64,000 bases of DNA. It comes from Cryptomeria japonica. Its lineage: Eukaryota; Streptophyta; Pinopsida; Cupressales; Cupressaceae. The notes beneath the pieces were generated by a model that saw only the letters and a program-made list of their open reading frames with translations, was not told the DNA's origin and made no database searches. The translations under genes and the position numbers were made by a program. Shown here piece by piece: positions 35,079 to 45,790 of the stretch; position 1 is the first letter of the stretch, and the number at the start of each line of letters is the position of its first letter. The stretch is taken from assembly GCF_030272615.1 (NCBI RefSeq), contig NC_081407.1, forward strand, positions 377,924,266 through 377,988,265. The letters are read 5' to 3'.

Positions 35079-36306
35079 TGTAGTGTCCTAAAATTGCGAC
35101 AATTGCAATTTCGACTGCATTTGGGTCTTCATGATGGCGATGCAACACGGAACCTGAATGGAGACCCCGAAACTTGTTCATGACATCAAAAACTGCATTT
35201 TTCAGCACCCTGGCCTGATCCTCCTTGCACCCCGTTGTCCCTGGAGGTGGGACCATGGCGCCCAACGCCCTGGTCCCCCAGGACCATGGCGCCCAGTGCC
35301 GTGGTCCTTGGCCCTATTTTTGGCCCCGTCTCTTATGGGGCTTCGAGTCTTTAAGTTTGCAAATTGGAAAATAATGTTTCTTGGTCGGCCTAAGGTTGGG
35401 AAAATCAGTCTGTCAGCCCTAATTGACAAGTATATAAACTACATTTCCTCTCTCAAAAAGGGAGGAGGACATATGTGTGCAAAGACGCGGAAGCGATATT
35501 CAGACATTCAAACATTCAAGCATTCAAGCATTCCTTCAAGCAATTGAGCATTCTAAGTCTCCATTCAAGGCTAAGTGTTGCATTCAAGACAAGGATTCAA
35601 CCATTGAAGAGGAGATCACATACAACATACAACATACTACATACATTACACCTTCGCATGTAAGAATACAAACATTCTTACAACAAGGTATCAGTACTTG
35701 TTTACATTACAAACATTTACATTTACAACATTCTCATTTCTTGGTTAATTCCAAAACTGGGGTTTGACCTAATGGCAAACCCCTCATCCCTAATCCCCCA
35801 ATCGTCCTCTCTTTTCTGTGTGTAGGTTGCAGGTACGCGACTGTAATTGAAGATCTAGAATCCTTGTGCAGAGACGAATAGACCCACCTTTGTTTCGCGG
35901 ATTTTTCGGAGGACCGTGTGCACGCCGGGCGCCATCGTCCTGTCAACTTTCGCTCAAATTTGCAGAACAACACCATCTCGACATTTTACTGCTAATTCCA
36001 GGTCCGCAGCTTCATCCCATATCCCTATCTCTATTTTTAAGTGAATCTTTCCTACTTTACATGCATTCCTAGTTCAATCATTCTATCTACATTCTTTACA
36101 AAAGAGGGTATCCTTGATGTCTTAACCCTTGAAACTCATTTAGAATCCAATCTTGCATTGCATGGGATTGGATCTTGTGGGTTTCAACCCCTCTTTTGAA
36201 TGTAAAGTCCCTCCTAAGTGAAAACCATCAACCCTAGTGACCTCCCTTCTCTCTCCTTGGAGTTGGGGAGGGGAGAACAACTAGGGTTCGATTTTTTCGC
36301 TTTACA
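35079..36306 (+). repeat. Left LTR of the gag-only element (1228 bp)
   Basis: TGTAGTGTCCTAAAATTG to GCTTTACA. Carries a TATA box at 35431, CATTC(A)AGC-type short repeats at 35505-35560 and GGACC hairpins at 35249-35308 and 35910-35941. Holds about 71 bp (from about 35261) that the right LTR lacks. Confidence 0.95.
35431..35438 (+). promoter_or_regulatory. Probable TATA box of the left LTR
   Basis: TATATAAA within the LTR, upstream of the short repeats. Conserved in the right LTR at 41961-41968 and roughly as TATATA in the relic LTR near 22970, as expected for the element promoter. Confidence 0.65.
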
Positions 36307-36326
36307 TTTTGGTGAACCCGACGTGA
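36307..36326 (+). other. Primer binding site-like sequence
   Basis: TTTTGGTGAACCCGACGTGA directly follows the left LTR. The same position after the LTR ending at 63945 reads TTTTGGTGAACCTGA. I cannot name the tRNA with confidence; it is not the initiator Met type. Confidence 0.7.
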
Positions 36327-37488
36327 ACATCCTCATTCTGATTATTCATGGTTAGATCTGAAAATTTTGTTTCCTTAATTACATTTCCATGTTTGATCTT
36401 TTGCAAATTTTAGAGGTTAATTGCATAAAAAACCCTAAAATTTCTTTTTAGTAATTAAGCTTGTGAAATGTTTAATTGTTAATGCTTGTTTCAAATCTAC
36501 CCTTCTATTGCAAATTGTCAATTCATATTTGTGCTTTAATTCTGAAAATTAAGTGGTTAAATGTCAAAACCCTAATTTTTAAAACCTTCTTGATTCAACC
36601 TTTGACTGATAATTTCACTGATCAAAACACTTCCAAATTGGCTGTAACTTTGGATTCCACAACAAAATCACAATATCTTTCATCTCTGAAAATTTGGAAA
36701 AAAGTTGCGAGGACCGTGTGCATCCCGAGCGCCATCATCCTCGACATTTTTTCCGAAATTTCGGGAGATAGATCTTACTTTATTTTTCTGCTAAAATCCA
36801 GAATTTTGGCTGATTTTATCAAATTTAACACTTTCAAAATTAAAGTCAAAGTTGGTCTAGTGATTTCTTGGATAAAGGCTTATAATCATTCAAAAATTGT
36901 TGAAATTGAAATTTTTATCAAAATTGTGTTTCTTACAGTCCTAAATCTGAGAAGTGTGTTAGCATTCATTCGAAATTTCAATGCTTTGTTCAAATTTTTG
37001 CAGTTTGTGACTTTTGAAATTAAGTGTTTAATTGCAACAACCTTGATTTCCACTTTCAAATTTGAATTTTGCATGAAATCGGGTCAACTTTTAAATTTCA
37101 AAACTTGCATTGCTTTTGGCATTCCCTTTAAAATCATAAAATTCAAAATTTCAGTTTTCCCCTCTTTTTCAAAATTCAAATTTTACATTTTTCAACAATC
37201 TTGGTAGGGTTCAACTTTGAGATTGCAACTTTAATTTGGCTTATCTACAGATCGTAAAATCACTCAATTTTTTCAGATTAGCTTTAAAATCATCATAACT
37301 TTCATCCCTGAAAATTTCGAAAAAAGTTGCGAGGACCGTGTGCACTCCGCTCGCCACGGTCCTGGACATTTTTTTTGAAATTTTGGGAGATTGTCCTGAT
37401 TGCATTTAACAGATTAAATCTAGGAGATTGGCTGATTTTATTGAAATTTGCTACCTCTAAAATTCAAAATCTTCTCTCTCTTTAGTGC
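36327..37488 (+). other. Untranslated leader with two copies of a 32-nt hairpin module
   Basis: No supported gene. The module around GAAAATTTGGAAAAAAGTTG plus GCGAGGACCGTGTGCA occurs at about 36688-36745 and 37308-37367, about 620 bp apart. Its core hairpin is also in the LTR at 35910. The 243-codon ORF at 36476-37207 is low complexity (F, K, I, L, S) and is probably not coding. Confidence 0.6.
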
Positions 37489-39495
37489 ATGAGTTTTACA
37501 ACAATAAGCCCCACTTACACTATTCCCATTAGACGAAGCCTTAGAATTAAGTCTTTCCAAGGTGTAATTACCGAGGAGATGGAACCTAATTTGAATGGCC
37601 TTTTTAATGAGGACATGGGTAATTCCTCTAATCCTCTTAATGATGAAGAAGCTCTCCATGAGGTTTCTGTAGAACAACTTTCAAAATTGGATAACCAATT
37701 TGATGATTTTCGACAATGGATGTCTCAAGAATAGCCTGATAGTGAAGCTCTTTCGTTAATTGAGGGTCTAAAACGTATGGTTCAAAGTGATAAGAATGGA
37801 ATTGATATTTTCTGTGGTATTGCACACATTGTGGATTTGAATGTGATTCCTATGAAAAGTTATGCCGAAACCTTAGGTTATACACAACCTCCTACTCAAG
37901 TCAATCAGTCTATTCCTTTGACAACTCCTATTGCTAGTATACCTACCTTTACATCAAACATAATGACTACTTCAATACAAGACATTCCGCCTATGATCAC
38001 CAGTCATGGGGGCAATCCCTCTTCTTCAATCAACCCTCTTCCTTCATTCAATCCGACTTCTTCATTCATTCCTTCAATGAGTGTCCCTATTATATCTCCA
38101 CAAATGAACATGACGCAAGGGGGCAATTCATTTAACCATTCCATTCCTCCTCGTAGTGTTCCTCCTTTCCAATCATCTCCTATGACTAACTATCATAGTG
38201 TCCCACCACCTTACTCTCTACCTTCTTTCAATAACATAACACCTCCATCACAATCTAACACGTCTAATATGAACTCTTCGACTGAAGTGACCATTAACAA
38301 TCTTGCACAAACTGTCTCTTCTTTATAGCAACAAATTGCCTCTATGAATCAATCTAAGTTTAGTGTGCCCACATTTGATGTTGCGAGCCCACTTTCTCTT
38401 GACATTGTTTGAGCTATCCTCCCTAAACATGTTGAAATTCCGCATTTGGAGCTTTATAATGGTAAGGGTGATCCTCTAACACATGTTAAGACCTTTCAAA
38501 CAATATGTACCGATTTTGCTTATGACCAAAGGTTGCTTGCAAAACTGTTTACTAGAACATTAAGAGATAAAGCCCTACAATGGTATTGCTCATTGCCTTC
38601 TTATTCTATTTCTTCTTTCGAACAACTTGCAAATGCTTTTATTCAACAATTTCAAAACAATATAAGTCCTAAGGTTACTTTGATTGATTTAATGCATTGT
38701 AAACAAGGTGTTAAAGAAAAAGTGACTAATTTCATTGGTAGATATAAGCATTTGTATGCTCAAATTTCTTTTCCAGTGCCTGACAATGATATTCAAAGAA
38801 TCTTTATTTCTAATTTACAAAAAGATATTAGGGAAAAACTGCTATTTTCTGAGTTTACTTCTTTGCAACAGTTGTGCGCAACTCTTCACAATTATCAACT
38901 GACTGTGACTCAAATGGAACAAGCAAATCCTATGGCTCTGAGTGATAAGGGTGATAGTAGTCAACAACCATTTGGGAAGTTTAAACCGAACAGAGAGTCC
39001 ATTAAATTCAATGAAAACATCATGAACAACAATGTGAATGCAGCATCAGGTGTGCTTACTATTTCTAAGTTTTTCAAGAAAGAAAGAAAGTTTACTCCTT
39101 TGAATGAATCATTGCATAGTATTATGAATAAGTTATTGGAACAAAATGTGCTTACCCTTCCTCCTATAAGGCAAATAGATCCTGCAAAGATTAATTCACC
39201 CTATTTTGATAACAAATCTTTTTGTCAATTTAATCGTCATCCTGGGCATGATACTGAAAAATGTTTTGCTTTGAAGGGTAAAATTCAAGATTTGATTGAT
39301 AATAATACTATCTCTATTTCTGGTGTGGATGATGAAGGAAACACATCTGTAGCTCCTCCTAACCAAAATCTTCAGATTTTTACTGAGCCATTGCCTTCTC
39401 ATACCTCTAATGCAATTGATACTACTGATTCCTCTGTCTCACCTGATGATCTTGTGTCTATGACTCCTAATGTGATTAACTTTGTGGAGCAGTAG
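37489..39495 (+). pseudogene. Gypsy-type gag polyprotein with in-frame stops
   Basis: From ATG 37489 the frame runs unchanged through stops at 37732 (TAG), 38326 (TAG), 38410 (TGA) and 39493 (TAG). An N-terminal region and a Pro/Ser/Thr-rich linker (about 37900-38330) precede the capsid domain (about 38440-38930), with GKGDPLTHVKTFQ, KALQWYCSLP, FEQLANAFIQQF and KVTLIDLMHCKQ, the standard retrotransposon gag signature. A variant knuckle follows at about 39220 (CQFNRHPGHDTEKC: C-x4-H-x2-H-x4-C), as in gypsy elements of the Tat/Athila type. Gag forms the particle and packages RNA. No frameshift is present, so the stops are point changes. Confidence 0.88.
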
Positions 39496-40464
39496 AAAAT
39501 CCCTAAAGAACCTTCCATCACATTTGATTCCAGTGAAACTATCAGGGCACCTGATGGTCCTTTATATATAGTTGCAAAAGTCAAGAATACACCTTGCCAT
39601 GGAGTGCTTATTGATCCTTCTTGTATGGTTAATGTCATTATTGAAGAATTTCTTTTTACTTTGCAATTGAATCAAGTGATCTATGATGAAACAAATGTGG
39701 TTGTGAAACTATTTGATGCATTTTCTTCTCCTACAATTGGTTCTCTTACATTACCTATTGAGGTCCATAACAAATCCCTTGATGTGGACTTTTCTATTAT
39801 TCCATCATCTGAACAATTTCGTGTGAAGCTAGGCTATCGTTGGCTATCTTCCATGAAAGCTATTGCTTCTCCTATTCACAAGTGCTTGAAATTTCCCCAT
39901 AATGGTGAAGTTGTTACTGTCAATCATAGTCTCTTTAAACCAGCTGAAAGAACTTCTAGCGTTCCTATTGATTACTTTTGGCCTAAACAATTCCAATCTC
40001 TTCCTCTGCAAAGTGATCATCTTTTCAAATCTTATCAAAAGTGGAAAAAGGATATGATCCTATCTCTAAGTGAACCTAGAACACCCAAACTTGATATTCC
40101 TATCGTTCTTGAGAAGGAGGTTCTTCCTTTGAAAGATAAAACTAATGTCTTTCCTCAAGAAGATTCCCAACCCATTCCTATGAATGTGACTATGTCTATA
40201 TCTAATAAACTTTCTAAAAGTAGACCTATACCTCCTCGTCATGATGGACTTGGTCTCCTTCCTAAACCAAATATTCCTCCCTTATATGGAGCAGTTCCTC
40301 CTCCTTCCTCTTATGGAGAGAAGAGACCTTCCTCTTCTCCTATTATTCAACCTAAGAGACCACAACCTAAACACCCAAGTGATAAGGATGAGAACATTCC
40401 TCCGACTCAATCTCCTCAACTTCCTACTAAGACTAGACAAAATCATTCTGCACGTGAACGCCGA
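39496..40464 (+). pseudogene. Retropepsin-like protease region
   Basis: Continues in the gag frame. The protease motif appears as LIDPSCMVNVI near 39608, where active members have D-(S/T/G)-G; the Gly is replaced, so the enzyme is probably inactive. The later motif LGYRWLSSMKAIASPIHKCLKF near 39830 (normally LGRPWLxxxxAVPSxLHxxLKF) supports a gypsy-type protease. A Pro-rich tail follows. The frame is cut by TGA 40465-40467, sitting in an arginine-rich run where CGA would fit. Confidence 0.75.
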
Positions 40465-40467
40465 TGA

Positions 40468-40932
40468 AAGCGTCGTCTTAGAGCTCAGGCAGCTGCTTCT
40501 CAAACTTTGCAATCCCCAAAAACACCTTCAGCTAGTATTATTCCATTTTCTCCTCAGCCGAAAATTGAGCCAAAATCTCCTAAACATAAGATGCATGATG
40601 GTCTTGATGCTGTGCGAGTTAAAGATCCTATTTTTATAAATCTTGATGATGACATAGATGAAAATGTTATGCATGATGAAAATGTTACTGTTGTTCATTC
40701 TGATAGTGAATATGAATATGTTGATGTTGATAACCATTTATCTAATGAATTTTCTAAAGCACTTATCCTAGCTCCTAGACAAGAACAACGTGGCTCGGAA
40801 CATGAACATAGCCCTTGTTTGGATCTTGTGATAGCTCCATCTGCTGTGTTGGATGTTCCTCCTCTAGCATGTTTCCTGCCTTCCCGAAATATTGATCAGC
40901 AAGATCGGGGGGTAGATGACATGCTAGACTAG
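40468..40932 (+). pseudogene. C-terminal tail of the gag-pro frame
   Basis: Same frame after the TGA at 40465. The tail starts with a basic stretch (KRRLRAQAAASQ), then turns acidic (DDDIDENVMHDENVTVVHSDSE near 40640, read in parts) and ends at TAG 40930-40932. No domain recognised. In autonomous relatives reverse transcriptase would follow the protease; here it is absent. Confidence 0.55.
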
Positions 40933-41659
40933 TTCATTAGCATAGCAGACTCTCTCCTCCTCTCTTGATCTCTTTTGTTACTTCTTCTATGTGTTATTCT
41001 CATTCTTCTATTTGTTGTCCTTAGTGTTGTCTACTTGAGGACGATGCAAAGCATTGAGATCTCTTTTGGTCTCTCTCATGTTGACTCAAAAGACACATGT
41101 GTTCCCTTCTTCTAGGTGACCTTCCTTGATTGGGGAATGAAGAACAATTATGCATACATACATATGATATACATGAATTATCATACAGCATACTGACCCC
41201 GAGGAAAGTGAAGTCACCTTGTGCTTTGTGTTTTGTGTCTATTATCCTTGGGCTTATCTCACACTTGGGGGCTAAATCCTTGTGATAACGTGCTCCTTTC
41301 TCATTTCTTATATGTATCACTACCTTAAAGAAATCACCCCCAGTGAGGCATGCGCGATCGCTTTAATGTAGGGGGGCATACATCCCGTCATATCTTTTCA
41401 AGATACTTGAAAATTTCTTGACAAATGTAGCTTTGCCTTGAAAATTTTTGATATCTTTCTTGCATGACTCATAGTGAGGGAACCTTACTATTGATAGTCA
41501 TGGTTCTCCCTCTTGATCTTCCATTTTACTTTGTCAATCGAAGTCATAAGATCCTTAGTCCATTGGGGGCTTGGTGTATCTTGCCTCCTTGACATGGTGA
41601 AAGTTTCTCAATGCTGTTTCCTTGTACTTTACCGGAAGTATGAGCATACGCTTAAACTC
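40933..41659 (+). other. Conserved 3' noncoding region of the element
   Basis: About 730 bp with no ORF of note. About 41140-41679 is shared with the relic at 22110-22600, despite strong divergence elsewhere, and includes a G-run (TAGGGGGGCATACA, about 41370) that resembles a second polypurine tract. Confidence 0.6.
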
Positions 41660-41679
41660 CCGCTAAAGTGGGGGCTAAA
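41660..41679 (+). other. Polypurine tract before the right LTR
   Basis: Purine-rich AAAGTGGGGG followed by CTAAA just before the LTR start TGTAG, the normal plus-strand priming site. The same tract precedes the relic LTR at 22603. Confidence 0.8.
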
Positions 41680-42836
41680 TGTAGCGTCCTAAAATTGTGA
41701 CACTTGCAATTTCGACTGCATTTGGGTCTTCACGATGGTGATGCAACACGGAACCTGAATGGAGACCCCCAAACTTGTTCATGACATCAAAAACTGCATT
41801 TTTCAGCACCCTGGCCTGATCCTCCTTGCACCCCGCTGTCCCTGGAGGTGGGACCATGGCTTTTATGGGGCTTCGGGTCTTTAAGTTTGCAAATTGGAAA
41901 ATAATGTTTCCTGGTCAGCCTAAGGTCGGGAAAATCAGTCTATCAGCCCTAATTGACAAGTATATAAACTACATTTCCTCTCTCAAAAAGGGAGGAGGAC
42001 ATATGTGTGCAAAGACGCGGAAGCGATATTCAAACATTCAAACATTCAAGCATTCAAGCATTCCTTCAAGCAATTGAGCATTCTAAGTCTCCATTCAAGG
42101 CTAAGTGTTGCATTCAAGACAAGGATTCAACCATTGAAGAGGAGATCACATACAACATACAACATACTACATACATTACACCTTCGCATGTAAGAATACA
42201 AACATTCTTACAACAAGGTATCAGTACTTGTTTACATTACAAACATTTACATTTACAGCATTCTCATTTCTTGGTTAATTCCAAAACTGGGGTTTGACCT
42301 AAAGGCAAACCCCTCATCCCTAACCCCCCAATAATCCTCTCTTTTCTGTGTGTAGGTTGCAGGTATGCGGCTGTAATTGAAGATCTGGAATCCTTGTGCA
42401 GAGATGAACAGATCCACCTTCGTTTCGCGGATTTTTTGGAGGACCGTGTGCACGCCGGGCACCATCGTCCCGTCAACTTTCGCTCAAATTTGTAGAACAA
42501 CACCGTCTTGACATTTTACTGCTAATTCCAGGTCCGCAACTTCATCCCATATCCCTATCTCTATTTTTAAGTGAATCTTTCCTACTTTACATGCATTCCT
42601 AGTTCAATCATTCTATCTACATTCTTTACAAAAGAGGGTATCCTTGATGTCTTAACCCTTGAAACTCATTTAGAATCCAATCTTACATTGCGTGGGATTG
42701 GATCTTGTGGGTTTCAACCCCTCTTTTGAATGTAAAGTCCCTCCTAAGTGAAAACCATCAACCCTAGTGACCTCCCTTCTCTCTCCTTGGAGTTGGGGAG
42801 GGGAGAACAACTAGGGTTCGATTTTTCTGCTTTACA
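41680..42836 (+). repeat. Right LTR of the gag-only element (1157 bp)
   Basis: TGTAGCGTCCTAAAATTG to GCTTTACA; nearly identical to 35079-36306 apart from scattered substitutions and loss of about 71 bp after GGACCATGGC (near 41858). TATA box at 41961-41968. Confidence 0.95.
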
Positions 42837-42841
42837 CTTAG
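42837..42841. other. Target-site duplication CTTAG, right
   Basis: Matches 35074-35078 exactly; proves insertion as one unit. Confidence 0.92.
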
Positions 42842-43679
42842 TAAAATTTTGAATATATTTGTTCTGATTGATGAAATGAATTATTTCAATTTGATCCATA
42901 TCAATGAGATGAATCAAAGAACAAGTAGCAATAATTGTTGGTGTAATAGGGATATTACCTAGCTACTTCCACTATTAGGTCATTTTTATGCCTTATCATT
43001 TAAGTTTACTTAAGGTATACATAGGATACTTATCACTTTATGTCTCATATCATAAGATTAAGATATTTTCATAATCTTATGATATCCTACATGTCTCATC
43101 TTGACCTATATAATCAAGGGGTTCTATTTATAATCTCATTCATTCATATTGTAAACTTGCATTCATTGATAGGAATATAGTTTATTCATGTCATATTGAT
43201 CTGCTCCTTTTTTTGTGCATTCCATTAGACCTCTAGATCTTGGGTGGCTATCTCCATAGTCAAATCTTAAAATATTTACCTTTCTAGATTCTATAAAAGA
43301 AATGGTTTTATCAAGAATATCATATGGAATAGCTTCTAAATATTTGCATTCGATAACAATATTGTTAGAGCATTTTGTTTTATAGGAAAATAATCTAAAC
43401 TAGACTTTTTTTTTCAAGCTAAGACAAAACAAAGTAAGGTAGTACAATAATCACTTTCTCTAAATTGAGATTTTTTGGCAAAATTTTCCAAAAAAATCTC
43501 TAAATTAGTCACATAAACATACTTTCTCACTATATTCTCCTCCATATAACCCCTTGGATCAAATAAGGGTATAATTCTGAATGCTCTCAAGTTATACATA
43601 GTAATATCTTTGTCACATTGTTTTAAGTTTCATATCTCATGGTAGTGGTTGCTCTTGTCATATGATTGCTATTGTGTAG
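42842..43679. other. Intergenic, nothing recognised
   Basis: About 840 bp of AT-rich sequence. A 61-codon minus-strand ORF (43414-43599) has no recognisable features. Confidence 0.35.
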
Positions 43680-44090
43680 ATGGGTCCTTGAGCCCTGGTT
43701 TAATCCCATTTTTTTATCTATATCAAAGATATTCTTGGCATCCTCACTCAATGGCGATCAAGATCTCCCTACCCAGATTAACCTATCTCTAAATTTGGAA
43801 AATGGGTGCAGAAGTTTGAGAATGAGTACTCTTCGGTTATTTGTCATGCTTGTAAGGAGAAAAATAAGGATGAAACTTTCCCTATTTCCCAGGAGATTCA
43901 AAATATTGATTCTAATCAAGGGAGTTCCACTTTGGATTGTTCAAGGATATATAATGCTTTGGGTTCTAATGATGGATGTGCCACCCTAATTTTAGGATGG
44001 TTCATTTTTGCTTTAGTTATTCCGCCTCTTGTTGTTTTGTTGTTTTGGAGCTATTTTGTTTTGTTGTTTTGTTGGGATTAATGCTTCATC
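43680..44090 (+). pseudogene. LINE ORF1 fragment (end of DUF4283 domain and knuckle region)
   Basis: Near 43680 the plus strand reads RWVLEPWFNPIF, matching the end of the DUF4283-like domain in the LINE at 9060 (KKWKPGFNPI). The middle of the protein is deleted, and about 43800-43870 reads WVQKFENEYSSVICHACKEK, matching the WVQKxEYExIPxxCxxC segment of plant LINE ORF1 proteins, with a damaged knuckle. The rest of the ORF (43806-44081) is hydrophobic and unmatched. A short relic, not functional. Confidence 0.5.
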
Positions 44091-44170
44091 TTTCTCTTTG
44101 CACAAGGGATCAGGGCCCTTTCAAAATCCCTTCTTATCTAATTAAAAACACTCATTGATGATGGATCATT

Positions 44171-45690
44171 ATAGTCCCCCCTCTATGCTTGGATTTAAAA
44201 ATAGAATGAACTCTAACTACTTGTTTAATTCTAATAGAATATGACATTAGGGTACCTAGGTAGCATAAGAGGTTGTTCACTAAATTATTCCACCTTAATG
44301 ATAGTTAATGTTAAGGATTTAATGAAACAAACTCTTGTTCATGGATCACCTTCTTAGCCTCCTATGGACGTCATTCTTTGTGTGGTCTACCACATGACCA
44401 TAATCAAGGTCTTAATAAATGTATTAGATACTCTCTATTATCAATAAGAGAGTTATCATAATATAGTCGTGGCGAGTGGTTACACATAAGATTAGTGGGT
44501 CCATAGTTCCCACTTGGTTTGTACTTAGAAACATTATCATTTCTTAGTTGTATGGAAACTACAAATTCATGCATCTAGGCAACAATACACACTAGCTATT
44601 ATATGATTCCACTAATGAGAAAAGCCTAGTCAATCTTATAGTTTGTGGAATTAGTCATGTCCCTCATATAGAATATCTATATATGGAGTATTCTTGCCTA
44701 TATATTACCTATTATTTTGCTTAATAATGTTATTATTTCACATACATCATAAAAGTGCCCTTCTAATATGTTTGTGCATCAATATTGAAACCATATTTTT
44801 ATTAACCAACCAATGATAAGAATTATCTTAAACATGCCTCTATATTTTATTCCCACTAGCTTTAATAATCAACCATAATAACCTTAACAATGCATCGATG
44901 ACAACAATGCCTAATAAATCATCAATTGTCTTAGGTGAATCTAGCCAAAGCCAACCCATCAAATCCACTAATCTCCCTTGCATCCCAATCATAAAATTTT
45001 ATGGTTGTTGGAACAAGCTTGAGAGATTGAAGAGATATAAGGAACATTTCAACTTCCAAAATACCAAAGGAACAAAAATAATTAGCTAACACATCTTCTT
45101 TTGGGAATTTTTGTATTTAGTTCTTCCTTTGCAAATCAACATACCCTATTTTGGTTTCCCAAATATTTACTAAATAACTTTGAAGATAAATTGGGAAGAG
45201 AATCCATCATATAGATATTTCTTTTCAATAGGCTTAGAAGACATTTTTTTGTCTATCATTTATTATAATAGCTAATACCCAATTTTTTTATAAGATAACA
45301 AGCAAAACCTCCTCTTCACAAACTATGTTTTCCTTAATAATCCAAGAATGAAAAAAGGAACCCACATAAAAATTACTTACTCCCTACCATGATGGCAAAA
45401 GAACATCCAATTTAAAGATAGATGTACCAAAAGGAAAGAAATATCACCTCAAAATCTATCTTGAACTTATACATTGAATCTATACACACGAGAATCCCCT
45501 TAATAACTCTCTCACAACTTTCAATGCTAGAAGAATGAGTGTTTTCACAAGACTTTCATACTATGATATTTATATCAAGATTCACTTGCATAGTTTTAGA
45601 GTCAAGCTAACCCATTCTCATGAGTAGTTTACATGAACCCCTCATAAGAATGGATGACTTAGTACTCATTTCATCAAAGTGATGCTCATA
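44171..45690. other. Intergenic, nothing recognised
   Basis: About 1.5 kb of AT-rich DNA. The 63-codon ORF at 44898-45089 has no recognisable domain. Confidence 0.35.
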
Positions 45691-45699
45691 GCGGTGAAG

Positions 45700-45780
45700 C
45701 ATTAGGGATTCCTAGGAGGTCACCCATACTAATACTACTCTAAATCAAGCATGTTTAACCATGTAGATTGTCCCAAGATC
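45700..45780 (-). pseudogene. 5S rRNA-derived sequence
   Basis: The plus strand carries GGGATTCCTAGGAGGTCACC, CATACTAATACTACTCT, CAAGCATGTTTAACC in order. These match the reverse complement of the 3' two-thirds of plant 5S rRNA (consensus GGA..TCCCAGGAGGTCACCCATCCTAGTACTACTCT..CAAGCACGCTTAAC, compared in short pieces). It includes the internal control region but has several substitutions and lacks the 5' third. It is a pseudogene, or part of a Cassandra-type TRIM element, which carries 5S sequence in its LTRs. Confidence 0.75.
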
Positions 45781-45790
45781 AAACCCATTC

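Larger units (their letters stand above)
35079..42836 (+). mobile_element. Complete non-autonomous gag-only LTR retrotransposon (TR-GAG type)
   Basis: Bounded by two LTRs starting TGTAG and ending TTACA, with a CTTAG target-site duplication, a primer-site-like sequence at 36307 and a polypurine tract at 41660-41679. The 5.4 kb inside encodes gag and a degenerate protease in one frame (37489-40932), then 750 bp of noncoding sequence. I found no reverse transcriptase, RNase H or integrase motif. The gag and protease types are those of Ty3/gypsy elements. A full element would be about twice as long, so it depended on helper enzymes. The LTRs differ by a few percent and a 71-bp indel, so the insertion is not very recent. 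Confidence 0.9.

Noticed and set aside
35505-35560. CATTCAAGCATTCAAG short repeats as a possible CRISPR-like array
   Set aside because: Short direct slippage repeats inside an LTR, without spacers; present in all LTR copies.
36476-37207. 243-codon ORF in the leader of the gag-only element
   Set aside because: Low-complexity F/K/I/S composition in AT-rich leader, no motif, and it overlaps one repeated hairpin module, so it is probably chance.
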